Source: Rhodospirillales bacterium (GTDB taxonomy: Bacteria; Pseudomonadota; Alphaproteobacteria; Rhodospirillales; Casp-alpha2). Taken from it: a stretch of 64,000 nucleotides of DNA. The stretch is from positions 57,238-121,237 of the forward strand of contig JABMNT010000032.1 of the NCBI GenBank assembly GCA_013203595.1, read 5' to 3'. Below are positions 1-7,724 of the stretch, in pieces; position 1 is the first letter of the stretch, and each line of letters opens with the position of its first letter. The translations under genes were made by a program, and so were the position numbers. The notes under the pieces were generated by a model. The model saw only the letters and a program-made list of their open reading frames with translations, was not told where the DNA came from and ran no database searches.

Positions 1-435
1 CTCGGCATGGCCCAGATGGGCGGCGGCAATCAAGGCTGTTCCCTCATAGGGGCTGGTGATGTTGGCCGGGTTGCCGCCCAGGTTCAGGGCCCGCGTCAGC
101 AATTCCAGATCATCAGCAACGGCGGCAATGGTGATCACGTCATAGGCCGCATGCTCAAGTGCGTTGATATCCGCACCGGCCGTAACCAGGGCTTCCAGCG
201 CCGCGTCGTGGGATTTGAACGCCGCCACATGCAGGGCCGTCCGTCCGGCCCCGTCGCGGGCTTCCAGATCGGCACCGTCACCGGCCAGTTGGCGAATAAG
301 GGCTACGTCACCCTGTGCCGCGGCGGCATGCAGCCCCCGATAGCCGGCTTCTTCCGTTGCCGAGGGCGGCACCTGTGCCAGGGCACCGGTTTGCACGATC
401 AGTAGGACAGCAGCGCTCAGGATGAGAAATTTCAT
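1..435 (-). CDS. Exported ankyrin-repeat protein, cut off by the window edge
   Basis: The frame opens at ATG 435 and stays open for 145 codons to base 1, so the C-terminus lies outside the window. The first ~21 residues are a classic signal peptide (MKFLILSAAVLL, then ALAQ before the likely cleavage site). From about residue 33 come ankyrin repeats with the usual GRTALHVAA and ALIAAAHLGH cores and ~33-residue spacing. Such proteins are periplasmic or exported binding modules, sometimes protective partners of catalases or proteases; no partner is visible here. It is upstream of nothing on its strand except mnmH, 17 bases away, so the two may be co-transcribed with mnmH first. Confidence 0.8.
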   Translation of the reverse strand, partial: MKFLILSAAVLLIVQTGALAQVPPSATEEAGYRGLHAAAAQGDVALIRQLAGDGADLEARDGAGRTALHVAAFKSHDAALEALVTAGADINALEHAAYDVITIAAVADDLELLTRALNLGGNPANITSPYEGTALIAAAHLGHAE

Positions 436-452
436 AGGCCCGGTCTCCCCGC

Positions 453-1580
453 TCAGGCGTCGACCAGACCCGGCTGGCGCTGGCTGTTTTCCCGTGTCCA
501 TTCCAGCACGTCGTCATAGGAGCCGCGAAAGGCAATGGCATCGGCCTGTTTGGCGAGCTGGTAGTCATACATGGGATCATAATAGTCGTTCAGCAAAGCC
601 CTGATCCAGGCTTCGTGGCGGCTGCAGTCGCCGCTGGCCTTCTGCAGGGCAAGGGCGTCGTCCATCTGCTCGGCGATGTTGCGGAAGCGTTCCATCCCTA
701 AGCGTTTTTGCACCCGCACCAGGCTCTGGGTCAGATAATCGACAAACAGCTCCCAGCCATCGGCTGGATAGGCTTCGGCAAACTCCCGGCTCATGTCGAT
801 GACATATTCCTGGGCGATGCGCTGGATGCGAAACGCAAGCGGCATTTCAACGATGGCGACCGGGCTTGCGTGCAGACGGTCAAAAAACGCCTGGGGGATG
901 GCGCAGGCGCCGATGCGGCGGCTCTCATCCTCGAAGACCAGGGTTCGGCCCGGAAAGGCATGGCGTTTCTGCAGAAGATCAATGCCCAGAGCATTTTCGA
1001 AATCAACCTGGCTGGGCACGCCTGACACCCGGCGGCCAAAGCTCGAGCCGCGGTGGTTGGCATGGGCCTCCAGATCAATGGAGCCGTCAATTGCGTTGAT
1101 CAGTACGGTTTTTGCAGTCCCGGTTTTACCACCGATACGCAGCATCGTAAGCCCGCCCGCGGCATCGTCGATTTCATCGATCAGCACCCGGCGCAGGGCC
1201 TTGAAGCCGCCGTCAATCAACGGCATATCGACACCGGCCTCATGCATCCACTGGCGGGCGAAGTTCGACCGCATGCCGCCCCGCCAGCAATACAAGTGCG
1301 CTCCCGGATGCGCGGTGGCAAACTGGCACCAGGCCTCGATGCGCGCCGCTTTGGTCTGACCGGTGACCAGCGAATGGCCGAGTTCGATGGCCGCCGCCCG
1401 GCCCTCTTGCTTGTAACAGGTACCGACCCGCTGGCGCTCCGCATCGTTGAGGATCGGCAGATTATGCGAGGTCGGAAACCGGCCCTTGGCAAACTCCACT
1501 TCGGCCCGCACGTCGAGAAACGGCGTATTGGCGAGAAACAGCTCTCTAAACTGCGTGGCGGGGATCAGATGGTCTGACAT
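453..1580 (-). CDS. mnmH: tRNA 2-selenouridine synthase
   Basis: SelU/MnmH replaces the sulfur of 2-thiouridine at the tRNA wobble position with selenium, via a geranylated intermediate, using selenophosphate from SelD (not in this window). The 375-residue product has the expected order. An N-terminal rhodanese domain carries the active Cys98 in CWRGGMRS, the position of the essential Cys97 of the E. coli enzyme. A P-loop GGKTGTAKT follows at about residues 150-157 and binds the prenyl diphosphate. I place the start at ATG 1580; a TTG at 1592 is in frame but sits only 2 bases after the AGGAG at 1595-1599, while the ATG is a rather long 14 bases away. Presence of this gene implies the organism uses selenium. 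Confidence 0.92.
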   Translation of the reverse strand: MSDHLIPATQFRELFLANTPFLDVRAEVEFAKGRFPTSHNLPILNDAERQRVGTCYKQEGRAAAIELGHSLVTGQTKAARIEAWCQFATAHPGAHLYCWRGGMRSNFARQWMHEAGVDMPLIDGGFKALRRVLIDEIDDAAGGLTMLRIGGKTGTAKTVLINAIDGSIDLEAHANHRGSSFGRRVSGVPSQVDFENALGIDLLQKRHAFPGRTLVFEDESRRIGACAIPQAFFDRLHASPVAIVEMPLAFRIQRIAQEYVIDMSREFAEAYPADGWELFVDYLTQSLVRVQKRLGMERFRNIAEQMDDALALQKASGDCSRHEAWIRALLNDYYDPMYDYQLAKQADAIAFRGSYDDVLEWTRENSQRQPGLVDA

Positions 1581-1790
1581 GGGTAAGATCAAGGCTCCTG
1601 TTAGCGATGCACCGCTTCATAGCCGGTTTCACCGGGTTTTTAAATGGAAACCACACAGCGAGCCAGCGGGATTGGGAAATTTGGCCCTATCGCCGCCAAA
1701 TCCGAGCCCTGGCCGGGCCACAGATACACCTTGTCCCCTGCAATCGAAAGTTGCTAGGCTTGTCGCGATCATTTGAAACGGTGCGTGTGC

Positions 1791-4109
1791 ATGAGGGACA
1801 CCACAGATTATTCGGGAAACTTCCAGCAGGGGACGGTTTATCATAAATCGTCGATCATCAATAATACCTATCTGAACACCCCCGCCGCCGTGGTTGAGGC
1901 GGAAGAACTGGCGGCAGCGACGGCGCACCTGGAAAAAATGCCATTGGATCGGGTGCCGGACGTAGCCCCCCTGCCCGCCGGTTCGGTGATCGGACTGGCG
2001 ACCAATCCCCTGTTTGTCGGGCGGCAGGCGGATCTGCAGGCGCTGGCGGCGGCGCTGGTGGCGGGGACCACGGCGGCAATCGGGCAAATCGCCGCCGCGA
2101 CCGGGCTCGGTGGCATTGGCAAAACCCAGCTGGCGAGCGAATTTGCCCATCGCTACGGCTGTTACTTCGCCGGTGGCGTGTTCTGGATAAGCTTCGCCGA
2201 CGCCAGCGCCATCGTCGGCGAAGTGGCGCGCTGTGGCGGGGTGGCCGGGCTGGCGCTGGCCGACAATTTCGACGCATTGCCGCTGGAGCAACAGGTGACG
2301 ATGGTCAGCGCCCAATGGCATAATGCCCTGCCCCGTTTGCTGGTATTTGACAACTGCGAAGACGAAGCCCTGATCGAGGCATGGCGACCCAAAACCGGGG
2401 GCTGCCGGATCCTGGTGACCAGCCGCAAGGTCGACTGGTCACCACATCTGGGTATCGCGCCGCTGGCACTGGGCGTGCTGACGCGCCCTGAAAGCCTCGC
2501 CCTGCTGTGCAAACACCGGCCCGATCTGGCAGCTGACGCGCCCGATCTCGACGCCATCGCCACCGAACTGGGTGACCTGCCGCTGGCGCTGCATCTGGCC
2601 GGCAGTTTTTTGCGCCAGTACCGGCATGTGCCGGTTGGTGAGCCGGCCCGCTATTTAGCGGCCCTGCGTGCGCCGGACCTGCTGGATCATCCGTCCCTGA
2701 CCGGCAGCGGTGCATCGCCGACCCGACACGACCAGCATCTGGCCCGCAGCTTCGCCCTCAGCGTCGAACAGTTAAACCCGAAAGATCCGGTTGACGCCCT
2801 GGCGCTTGACGCACTGGCCCGGCTCGCCTGTTTCGCGGCGGGCGAACCGGTTCCCCGGTTCCTGCTGTTGGCCAGCCTGCCAATAGCCGAGGACGATGCG
2901 GCGCAAATGCAGGCCGCCGACGCGCTCAAGCGGTTGACGGACTTGGGTCTGGGCGAGCCGGAACCCGATGGCGCCCTGGTCCTGCACCGCCTGCTGGTGG
3001 CCTACGTCCGGCGCACGGTGGACGGCCTGCCTGCGGCCCGCAATGCCGTCGAACGGGCGGTTGAATCCGTATGCGACATCTTGCTTGAAGACGGCTACCC
3101 GGCCCCCCTTCAGGCCTGGCAGGCTCAATTACGCGCCGTCGCCGGGGCGGCGGTGGCCGAAAGCAGCGACAATGCCGCCAATCTGCAGCTCAGCCTTGGC
3201 AATTTCCTCCGAATGATTGCCGCCTATGACGAGGCGCAGACAGCTTTTGAGCAGGCGGTTGAGGTCTATGAACATCGGTTTGGCCCCAACCAGCCAGGGA
3301 CCGCCACGGCAATTAACAATCTTGGCCTTGTCCTGCGTGAGCGGGGTGACCTCGAGGGCGCCCAGAAGGCCTTTGAGCAGGCGCTGAAAATTAACGAGAC
3401 TATTTATGGGCTAAACAATCCAACGGTAGCCACAATTGTTAATAACCAGGGTGCTGTGCTGCAGGATAAAGGCGATCTCGACGGCGCTCAGGCGGCTTAC
3501 GAACGCGCTCTGACAATTGACGAAGCCACATTGGGTCCGGACCATCCGGACGTCGCCAGGGATATCGGTAATGTCGGCGCTGTATTGCACGCCAAGGGTG
3601 ACCTCATCGGCGCCCAGGCGGCGCACGAGCGCGCCCTGAAAATTGACGAGAACAGCTTTGGGCCAAACCACCCGAAAGTTGCTGTTCGTCTCAGCAATCT
3701 GGGTCCAGTGCTGCAGGGCAAAGGCGATTTCGACGGCGCCCAGGCTGCGCTTGAGCGCGCGCTGGCCATTGATGAAGTCGCCTTTGGGCCGAACCATCCG
3801 GTCGTTGCTACTCGCGTTAACAACCTGGGCAGTGTGCTGTACGCCAAGGGTGACCTTGAGGGCGCCCAGGCGGCGCATGAGCGCGCACTGAAAATTGACG
3901 AAGCCACACACGGGCCAAACCATCCAAACGTTGCTATTCGCGTCAGCAACCTGGGCGCTGTGCTCCGCGACAAGGGCGATCTCGACGGCGCCCGGGCGGC
4001 TTTTGAACGGGCCTTGACGATACTCGAGAGCCGCCTGGGGCCCGACCATGCCCGCACCCGATCCGTCAAGAAATCTCTGGAAACGGTAACAAGCATCCTA
4101 GAAAAATAG
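1791..4109 (+). CDS. STAND NTPase (NB-ARC-like) with TPR array and N-terminal shared motif
   Basis: A 772-residue signal-transduction ATPase. Residues 1-25 are a short motif (MRDTTDYSGNFQQGTVYHKS) almost repeated at the start of the next gene product. A P-loop GLGGIGKTQLA lies at about 105-115, a Walker B-like LLVFDNCED near 184, a sensor-like GCRILVTSRK near 205 and a GLPL-like DLPLALHLAG near 265. From ~460 to the end run about seven 42-residue TPR units of the kinesin-light-chain type (GPNHPxVAxxxxNLG, KGDLxGAQAAxERAL). STAND proteins are switched by ligand binding to the repeat array and then oligomerise. No enzymatic or membrane effector domain is fused, so a partner must act in trans; the small downstream gene, 30 bases away, is the obvious candidate. 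A TTG start at 1773 is possible, but ATG 1791 makes the two N-termini match exactly. Confidence 0.88.
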   Translation: MRDTTDYSGNFQQGTVYHKSSIINNTYLNTPAAVVEAEELAAATAHLEKMPLDRVPDVAPLPAGSVIGLATNPLFVGRQADLQALAAALVAGTTAAIGQIAAATGLGGIGKTQLASEFAHRYGCYFAGGVFWISFADASAIVGEVARCGGVAGLALADNFDALPLEQQVTMVSAQWHNALPRLLVFDNCEDEALIEAWRPKTGGCRILVTSRKVDWSPHLGIAPLALGVLTRPESLALLCKHRPDLAADAPDLDAIATELGDLPLALHLAGSFLRQYRHVPVGEPARYLAALRAPDLLDHPSLTGSGASPTRHDQHLARSFALSVEQLNPKDPVDALALDALARLACFAAGEPVPRFLLLASLPIAEDDAAQMQAADALKRLTDLGLGEPEPDGALVLHRLLVAYVRRTVDGLPAARNAVERAVESVCDILLEDGYPAPLQAWQAQLRAVAGAAVAESSDNAANLQLSLGNFLRMIAAYDEAQTAFEQAVEVYEHRFGPNQPGTATAINNLGLVLRERGDLEGAQKAFEQALKINETIYGLNNPTVATIVNNQGAVLQDKGDLDGAQAAYERALTIDEATLGPDHPDVARDIGNVGAVLHAKGDLIGAQAAHERALKIDENSFGPNHPKVAVRLSNLGPVLQGKGDFDGAQAALERALAIDEVAFGPNHPVVATRVNNLGSVLYAKGDLEGAQAAHERALKIDEATHGPNHPNVAIRVSNLGAVLRDKGDLDGARAAFERALTILESRLGPDHARTRSVKKSLETVTSILEK
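3220..4060 (+). repeat. Tandem 126-bp TPR-coding repeats
   Basis: The TPR part of the STAND gene is a head-to-tail series of 126-bp units. Similarity is highest at a distance of two units (252 bp): the blocks near 3595 and 3847, and the blocks near 3661 and 3913, are nearly identical. That points to duplication of a two-repeat cassette and to a region where unit number could change by recombination. Confidence 0.8.
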
Positions 4110-4139
4110 CGCCTCACCCATTCGACACGGAGGATCCCC

Positions 4140-4517
4140 ATGAGCGACACCACCCATTTTTCCGGCAACTTCGCTGGCGCCATTGTCAATTACAAATCGA
4201 CTCTGACCCAGGTCACCCAGTCCATTCAGACGGTCCCGGGCAGCGCCGCCGAAAAGCAGGAACTGGAGCGCCTGGTGCTTGAACTGCAGGCGGCACTGGA
4301 TACGCTGCCACCGGCGCAAAAAGACATCGCCGAGGCGATCGCAACCCAGACCCATAACCTTGTCGAGGAAGCCAAAAAACCGGCACCCAACAAGGCCCTG
4401 CTGGGGATCACTGCGGACGGCCTCAAAAACGCCGCCGCCTCGATCGCCGATATCACACCGAAAGTGCTCAGCGCAGCGACCCAGATTGCCGCCTTTTTCA
4501 GTAAATTCGGCAGTTGA
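4140..4517 (+). CDS. Small helical partner of the STAND NTPase (candidate effector/adaptor)
   Basis: A 125-residue protein preceded by a good ribosome site (GGAGG, 4128-4132). Its first residues, MSDTTHFSGNFAGAIVNYKS, match the STAND N-terminus at 11 of 20 positions (M, DTT, SGNF, V, KS). After a T/Q-rich linker the rest looks all-helical: two charged amphipathic helices (EKQELERLVLELQAAL and KDIAEAIATQTHNLVEEAKK), a KPNK-like turn (KPAPNKALLG), then two hydrophobic helices ending in AATQIAAFFSKFG. No enzyme motif is visible. I infer a trans-acting adaptor or membrane-active effector recruited through the shared motif, in the way that bacterial NLR-type proteins use paired amyloid-like motifs; this is inference. 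I know similar small proteins next to STAND genes elsewhere but no accepted name. Confidence 0.8.
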   Translation: MSDTTHFSGNFAGAIVNYKSTLTQVTQSIQTVPGSAAEKQELERLVLELQAALDTLPPAQKDIAEAIATQTHNLVEEAKKPAPNKALLGITADGLKNAAASIADITPKVLSAATQIAAFFSKFGS

Positions 4518-4527
4518 CGGGCCTGCC

Positions 4528-4574
4528 ATCCCGCGCTTTTCCTCAGCCCGGAGGAGAAGCAGAGGGCTGGGGAT
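4528..4574. repeat. Imperfect inverted repeat between convergent genes
   Basis: CAGCCC (4544-4549) pairs with GGGCTG (4564-4569), flanked by ATCCC (4528-4532) and GGGAT (4570-4574). It lies between the 3' ends of the small helical protein gene and glpE. It lacks a T-run, so it is either a weak bidirectional transcript end or a REP-like palindrome. Confidence 0.4.
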
Positions 4575-4593
4575 GACGATCACCGGTCAAAAA

Positions 4594-4890
4594 TCACTCC
4601 TCCGGCCAGCCGCCAAAGCCGCCATCCAGGCTGTAGACGTTGGTGAACCCCTTTTCGGCAAAAAACTGGGCGGCGGACTGGCTTGAGTTGCCGTGGTAAC
4701 AGCAGACCACCAGCGGCTTTGCCTTGTCTTCGCCGGTAATAAAGGCATCCACATCGACCTCTTCAATATGTTTGGCGCCGTCGATATGGCCCTCAGCAAA
4801 GGAGGCGGGGTCGCGGATATCAAGAATCACCACGTCACCGTCATTTATGAGTTGCTTGGTCTGTTCAGCAGAAATGTGTTTAAAACTCAT
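4594..4890 (-). CDS. glpE: Thiosulfate sulfurtransferase GlpE
   Basis: A single-domain rhodanese of 98 residues, close to the 108 of E. coli GlpE. It transfers sulfur from thiosulfate to cyanide or thioredoxin through a cysteine persulfide in the cytoplasm. The active-site loop is CYHGNSSQSAA with the catalytic cysteine at residue 64; the ILDIRDPASFAEGHIDGA segment is the usual rhodanese N-terminal half. No glp operon surrounds it; it is divergent from the larCEB genes, whose LarE also handles sulfur, and it could supply persulfide to them, although this is only a neighbourhood guess. Confidence 0.92.
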   Translation of the reverse strand: MSFKHISAEQTKQLINDGDVVILDIRDPASFAEGHIDGAKHIEEVDVDAFITGEDKAKPLVVCCYHGNSSQSAAQFFAEKGFTNVYSLDGGFGGWPEE

Positions 4891-5037
4891 AAGTCTCGTT
4901 TTACCTCCGTCTGTGGGTACCTGCCGCTTGTAGATTAATCAATGCCATTTGCAATATGCAATTTGAATCTATGGCCTTTCCGGGTGGCGAAAGCTAAAGT
5001 TCGCGGCGATTGAAACAATGAACTGAAGTCCTGTCTG

Positions 5038-6276
5038 ATGGCCTCTAATAACGCGGTTTCCGCCACTCACATTCATCTGGACGTTCTCGGTGGCATTGCC
5101 GGTGATATGTTTATTGCGGCAATGCTGGACGGGCGACCTGATCTGGCTGAGCCCTGCATCGAAGCCATTCGCCGGGCCGGCCTGCCCGATAGCTGGCGGG
5201 TTGAGGCAGAAGCCGCCACCGATGCCGGCATGACCGGGCATCGCATGCGGATCGGACCGACAACGGCTGCCGCCAAACCGGGCGACCACAGCCACAGCCA
5301 CAGCCATCACCATTACGCGGATATTCGCCGCACCCTGGAAGGCTCGGATCTGCAGCCCCGGGTGCTGGCCCGGGCCCTCGATCTGGTGCATTTGATCGCC
5401 GCCACCGAAGCCCGGGTCCATGGCGTTGACGTGGACAGCGTTGCCCTGCACGAAGTCGGCGACCTCGACAGTCTGGCCGACATGGTCGGTGCCGCCTTTC
5501 TGATCGAAGCGCACGCCCCCTGCACCTGGTCGGTTGGCCCGCTGCCCGTCGGCGGCGGCTTCATCCAGGCCGCCCATGGCCGGATGCCGGTGCCGGCCCC
5601 GGCGACCCAGTTGCTGCTCGATGGGTTTGTGTTTGTCGATGACGGGGTGTCGGGCGAGCGCATCACGCCCACCGGCGCCGCCATTCTGCGCTATCTGGAC
5701 CCGGCCAGCGGCCTGCCCGCCGGCCGCTGGCGGGCGGCGGGCAGTGGCCAGGGGTTCGGGACCCGGCAACTGGCGGGCATGGCAAACATGCTCAGGGTGC
5801 GGTTTTACGAAAATCAGCTACAGCCGGTGGCGTCAGAATCACAGGTCGTGGTGCTCGAGTTTGTTATTGATGACCAGACTCCGGAAGATCTGGCGATCGG
5901 CCTTGACGCCCTGCGCAAGCGCGGCGACGTGCTGGAAGTTCTGCAGATTCCGGCGATGGCCAAAAAAGGCCGGATCGGCCATGTGGTCCAGGTCATGGCC
6001 AGGGCCGGGGCCATGGAAGTGGTTGCCGATGCCTGTTTTAGGGAAACAACGACGCTGGGCCTGCGCTGGCGGCACGAGGAAAGACGGGTTCTTGATCGCC
6101 AGTTGATAACCACAGACACAGGCATTGGCGTCAAACTGGCCCGGCGCCCGGACGGCAGCCACAGCGCCAAGGCGGAAGCCGATGATATTGCAAAGGCGGC
6201 CAGCGGGCATTATGAACGACAGCAGTTCCGCCATGCGGCGGAGACGGATGCAACAGTGGACAATGCAGATGAGTGA
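5038..6276 (+). CDS. larC: Nickel insertion protein LarC
   Basis: LarC inserts Ni into pyridinium-3,5-bisthiocarboxylic acid mononucleotide in a CTP-dependent reaction, completing the nickel-pincer nucleotide cofactor of lactate racemase-type enzymes. The 412-residue product starts with the family hallmark HLDVLGGIAGDMFIAAML at residues 12-29 and has a His-rich loop (HSHSHSHHHYAD) near residue 85 that fits Ni storage or binding. It is read as one continuous frame, not as the LarC1/LarC2 pair made by programmed frameshifting in Lactobacillus. Its stop overlaps the start of larE, giving the order larC-larE-larB. Confidence 0.93.
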   Translation: MASNNAVSATHIHLDVLGGIAGDMFIAAMLDGRPDLAEPCIEAIRRAGLPDSWRVEAEAATDAGMTGHRMRIGPTTAAAKPGDHSHSHSHHHYADIRRTLEGSDLQPRVLARALDLVHLIAATEARVHGVDVDSVALHEVGDLDSLADMVGAAFLIEAHAPCTWSVGPLPVGGGFIQAAHGRMPVPAPATQLLLDGFVFVDDGVSGERITPTGAAILRYLDPASGLPAGRWRAAGSGQGFGTRQLAGMANMLRVRFYENQLQPVASESQVVVLEFVIDDQTPEDLAIGLDALRKRGDVLEVLQIPAMAKKGRIGHVVQVMARAGAMEVVADACFRETTTLGLRWRHEERRVLDRQLITTDTGIGVKLARRPDGSHSAKAEADDIAKAASGHYERQQFRHAAETDATVDNADE

Positions 6277-7069
6277 TCCCCAAGCCCTCGCCCGGCTGCA
6301 GGCGGTACTGGTTGACCTGGGCCCGGTCGCCGTCGCCGCCAGTGGCGGTGTCGACAGCATGACCCTGGCCGCCGTTGCCCATCAGGTTTTTGGCAACCGG
6401 GCACTGATTGTCCATGCCGTCTCGCCCGCCGTGCCGCCACAGGCAACAGCGCGGGTGGAAGCCCATGCCAGGGCCTTTGGCTGGAATCTGAAAACCGTCG
6501 ATGCCGAAGAGTTCAAGGACGAACGCTACCTGGCCAATCCGGTCAACCGCTGTTTTTACTGCAAGTTCAACCTGTACGACTGCATTTCCGGGGTCACTGA
6601 CCTGCCCATCGTGTCGGGCACCAATACCGACGATCTGTCCGATTACCGGCCCGGCCTGGAAGCCGCCCGTGACCATCAGGTTCAGCATCCGCTGGTCACC
6701 GCTGGTATCGACAAACCGACCATCCGCCAGATCGCCCGCGATCTCGGGCTCGATGATCTGTCTGAACTGCCGGCCGCACCGTGCCTGTCAAGCCGCCTGC
6801 AGACCGGTGTGACGGTAACCCCGGAGCGCCTGCAGTTTGTCAACAAGGTGGAGCGCTATATCAGCGAGTTGTTAGCACCTGAAACCGTGCGTTGCCGAAT
6901 TCTGGCAAAACAGGTTGAGATCCAGCTCGACCCGGCGAGCTTCGGCAAGCTGGACGGCAGTGATGATCTGCGCGGACAAATCGCCGCCTTTGCCGCAACC
7001 GGCCAGTCCCTGCCCATCAAGTTTGCCGCCTACCGCCAGGGCAGCGCCTTCGTGCATTCAGGCACCTGA
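6263..7069 (+). CDS. larE: Pyridinium-3,5-bisthiocarboxylate synthase LarE (sulfur transferase)
   Basis: LarE adenylates the pyridinium biscarboxylate nucleotide and adds two sulfurs. The PP-loop ATPase motif SGGVDS is at about residues 28-33. Three cysteines are positioned as in LarE proteins that bind a [4Fe-4S] cluster: two in RCFYCKFNLY and one in APCLSSRL, the last matching the sacrificial Cys176 of the Lactobacillus enzyme. With the CxxC pair present, a cluster-dependent catalytic version is the more likely reading. The start is not certain: ATG codons at 6248, 6263 and 6269 are all in frame inside the end of larC. A larB start follows its stop by one base. Confidence 0.9.
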   Translation: MQMSDPQALARLQAVLVDLGPVAVAASGGVDSMTLAAVAHQVFGNRALIVHAVSPAVPPQATARVEAHARAFGWNLKTVDAEEFKDERYLANPVNRCFYCKFNLYDCISGVTDLPIVSGTNTDDLSDYRPGLEAARDHQVQHPLVTAGIDKPTIRQIARDLGLDDLSELPAAPCLSSRLQTGVTVTPERLQFVNKVERYISELLAPETVRCRILAKQVEIQLDPASFGKLDGSDDLRGQIAAFAATGQSLPIKFAAYRQGSAFVHSGT

Positions 7070-7070
7070 G

Positions 7071-7715
7071 ATGACAGTCAACGACGTCATCCTCGATCTC
7101 GAACGCAAGACCCGCATCGGCATGCCGGAAGCGATCTTCTGCGCCGGCAAAACCGTCCAGCAGATCAGCCGGGCCATTGCCCAGGCCACCGACGCCGATA
7201 GCAGTATCCTGCTCACCCATCTGGACGAAAGCAAAGCCGCCGCCATTTCAACGACACCTTTCGATTATGATCCGATCTCGCAAACCGCCATCGCCGGCCC
7301 CTGGACGCAACCGGTTGGCGCGCCTGAAATCGCCATTGTTGGCGCCGGCACATCGGACATGCCGGTGATCAGCGAAGCCAGCCGCACCCTGGCCTTCCAT
7401 GGCCTGGCCTCTGAGCAGTTTGTCGACGTCGGCGTGTCGGGCCTGTGGCGGCTATTGAAAATCCGTGACCAACTGGCCGACTTTCCGGTGATCATTGCCG
7501 TCGCCGGCATGGAAGGGGCCCTGTTCTCGGTGCTTGGCGGGCTGGTGCCGGGCCTGATCGTCGCCGTGCCCACATCGCGCGGCTATGGTATTTGCCGGAA
7601 CGGCGAAACCGCGCTGCATTCAGCGCTGGCGTCCTGTGCCCAGGGCATGGTTGCCGTCAACATCGACAACGGGTACGGCGCCGCCTGCGCGGCGATCCGC
7701 TCGCTGGGCAAGTAA
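7071..7715 (+). CDS. larB: Nickel-pincer cofactor biosynthesis carboxylase LarB
   Basis: LarB carboxylates and hydrolyses nicotinic acid adenine dinucleotide to pyridinium-3,5-biscarboxylic acid mononucleotide, the first committed step of the pathway. The C-terminal half is a PurE-like fold: APEIAIVGAGTSDMPV, VDVGVSGLWRLL and GMEGALFSVLGGLVPG are the AIR-carboxylase-type nucleotide-binding loops. At 214 residues it is slightly shorter than the Lactobacillus enzyme. It completes larCEB; larA, the apo-racemase that would use the cofactor, is not in the window. Confidence 0.92.
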   Translation: MTVNDVILDLERKTRIGMPEAIFCAGKTVQQISRAIAQATDADSSILLTHLDESKAAAISTTPFDYDPISQTAIAGPWTQPVGAPEIAIVGAGTSDMPVISEASRTLAFHGLASEQFVDVGVSGLWRLLKIRDQLADFPVIIAVAGMEGALFSVLGGLVPGLIVAVPTSRGYGICRNGETALHSALASCAQGMVAVNIDNGYGAACAAIRSLGK

Positions 7716-7724
7716 CCCCGCCGA

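Noticed and set aside
3220..4060. CRISPR-like array
   Set aside because: The regular repeats code for TPR units with a 126-bp period inside one gene; there are no spacers.
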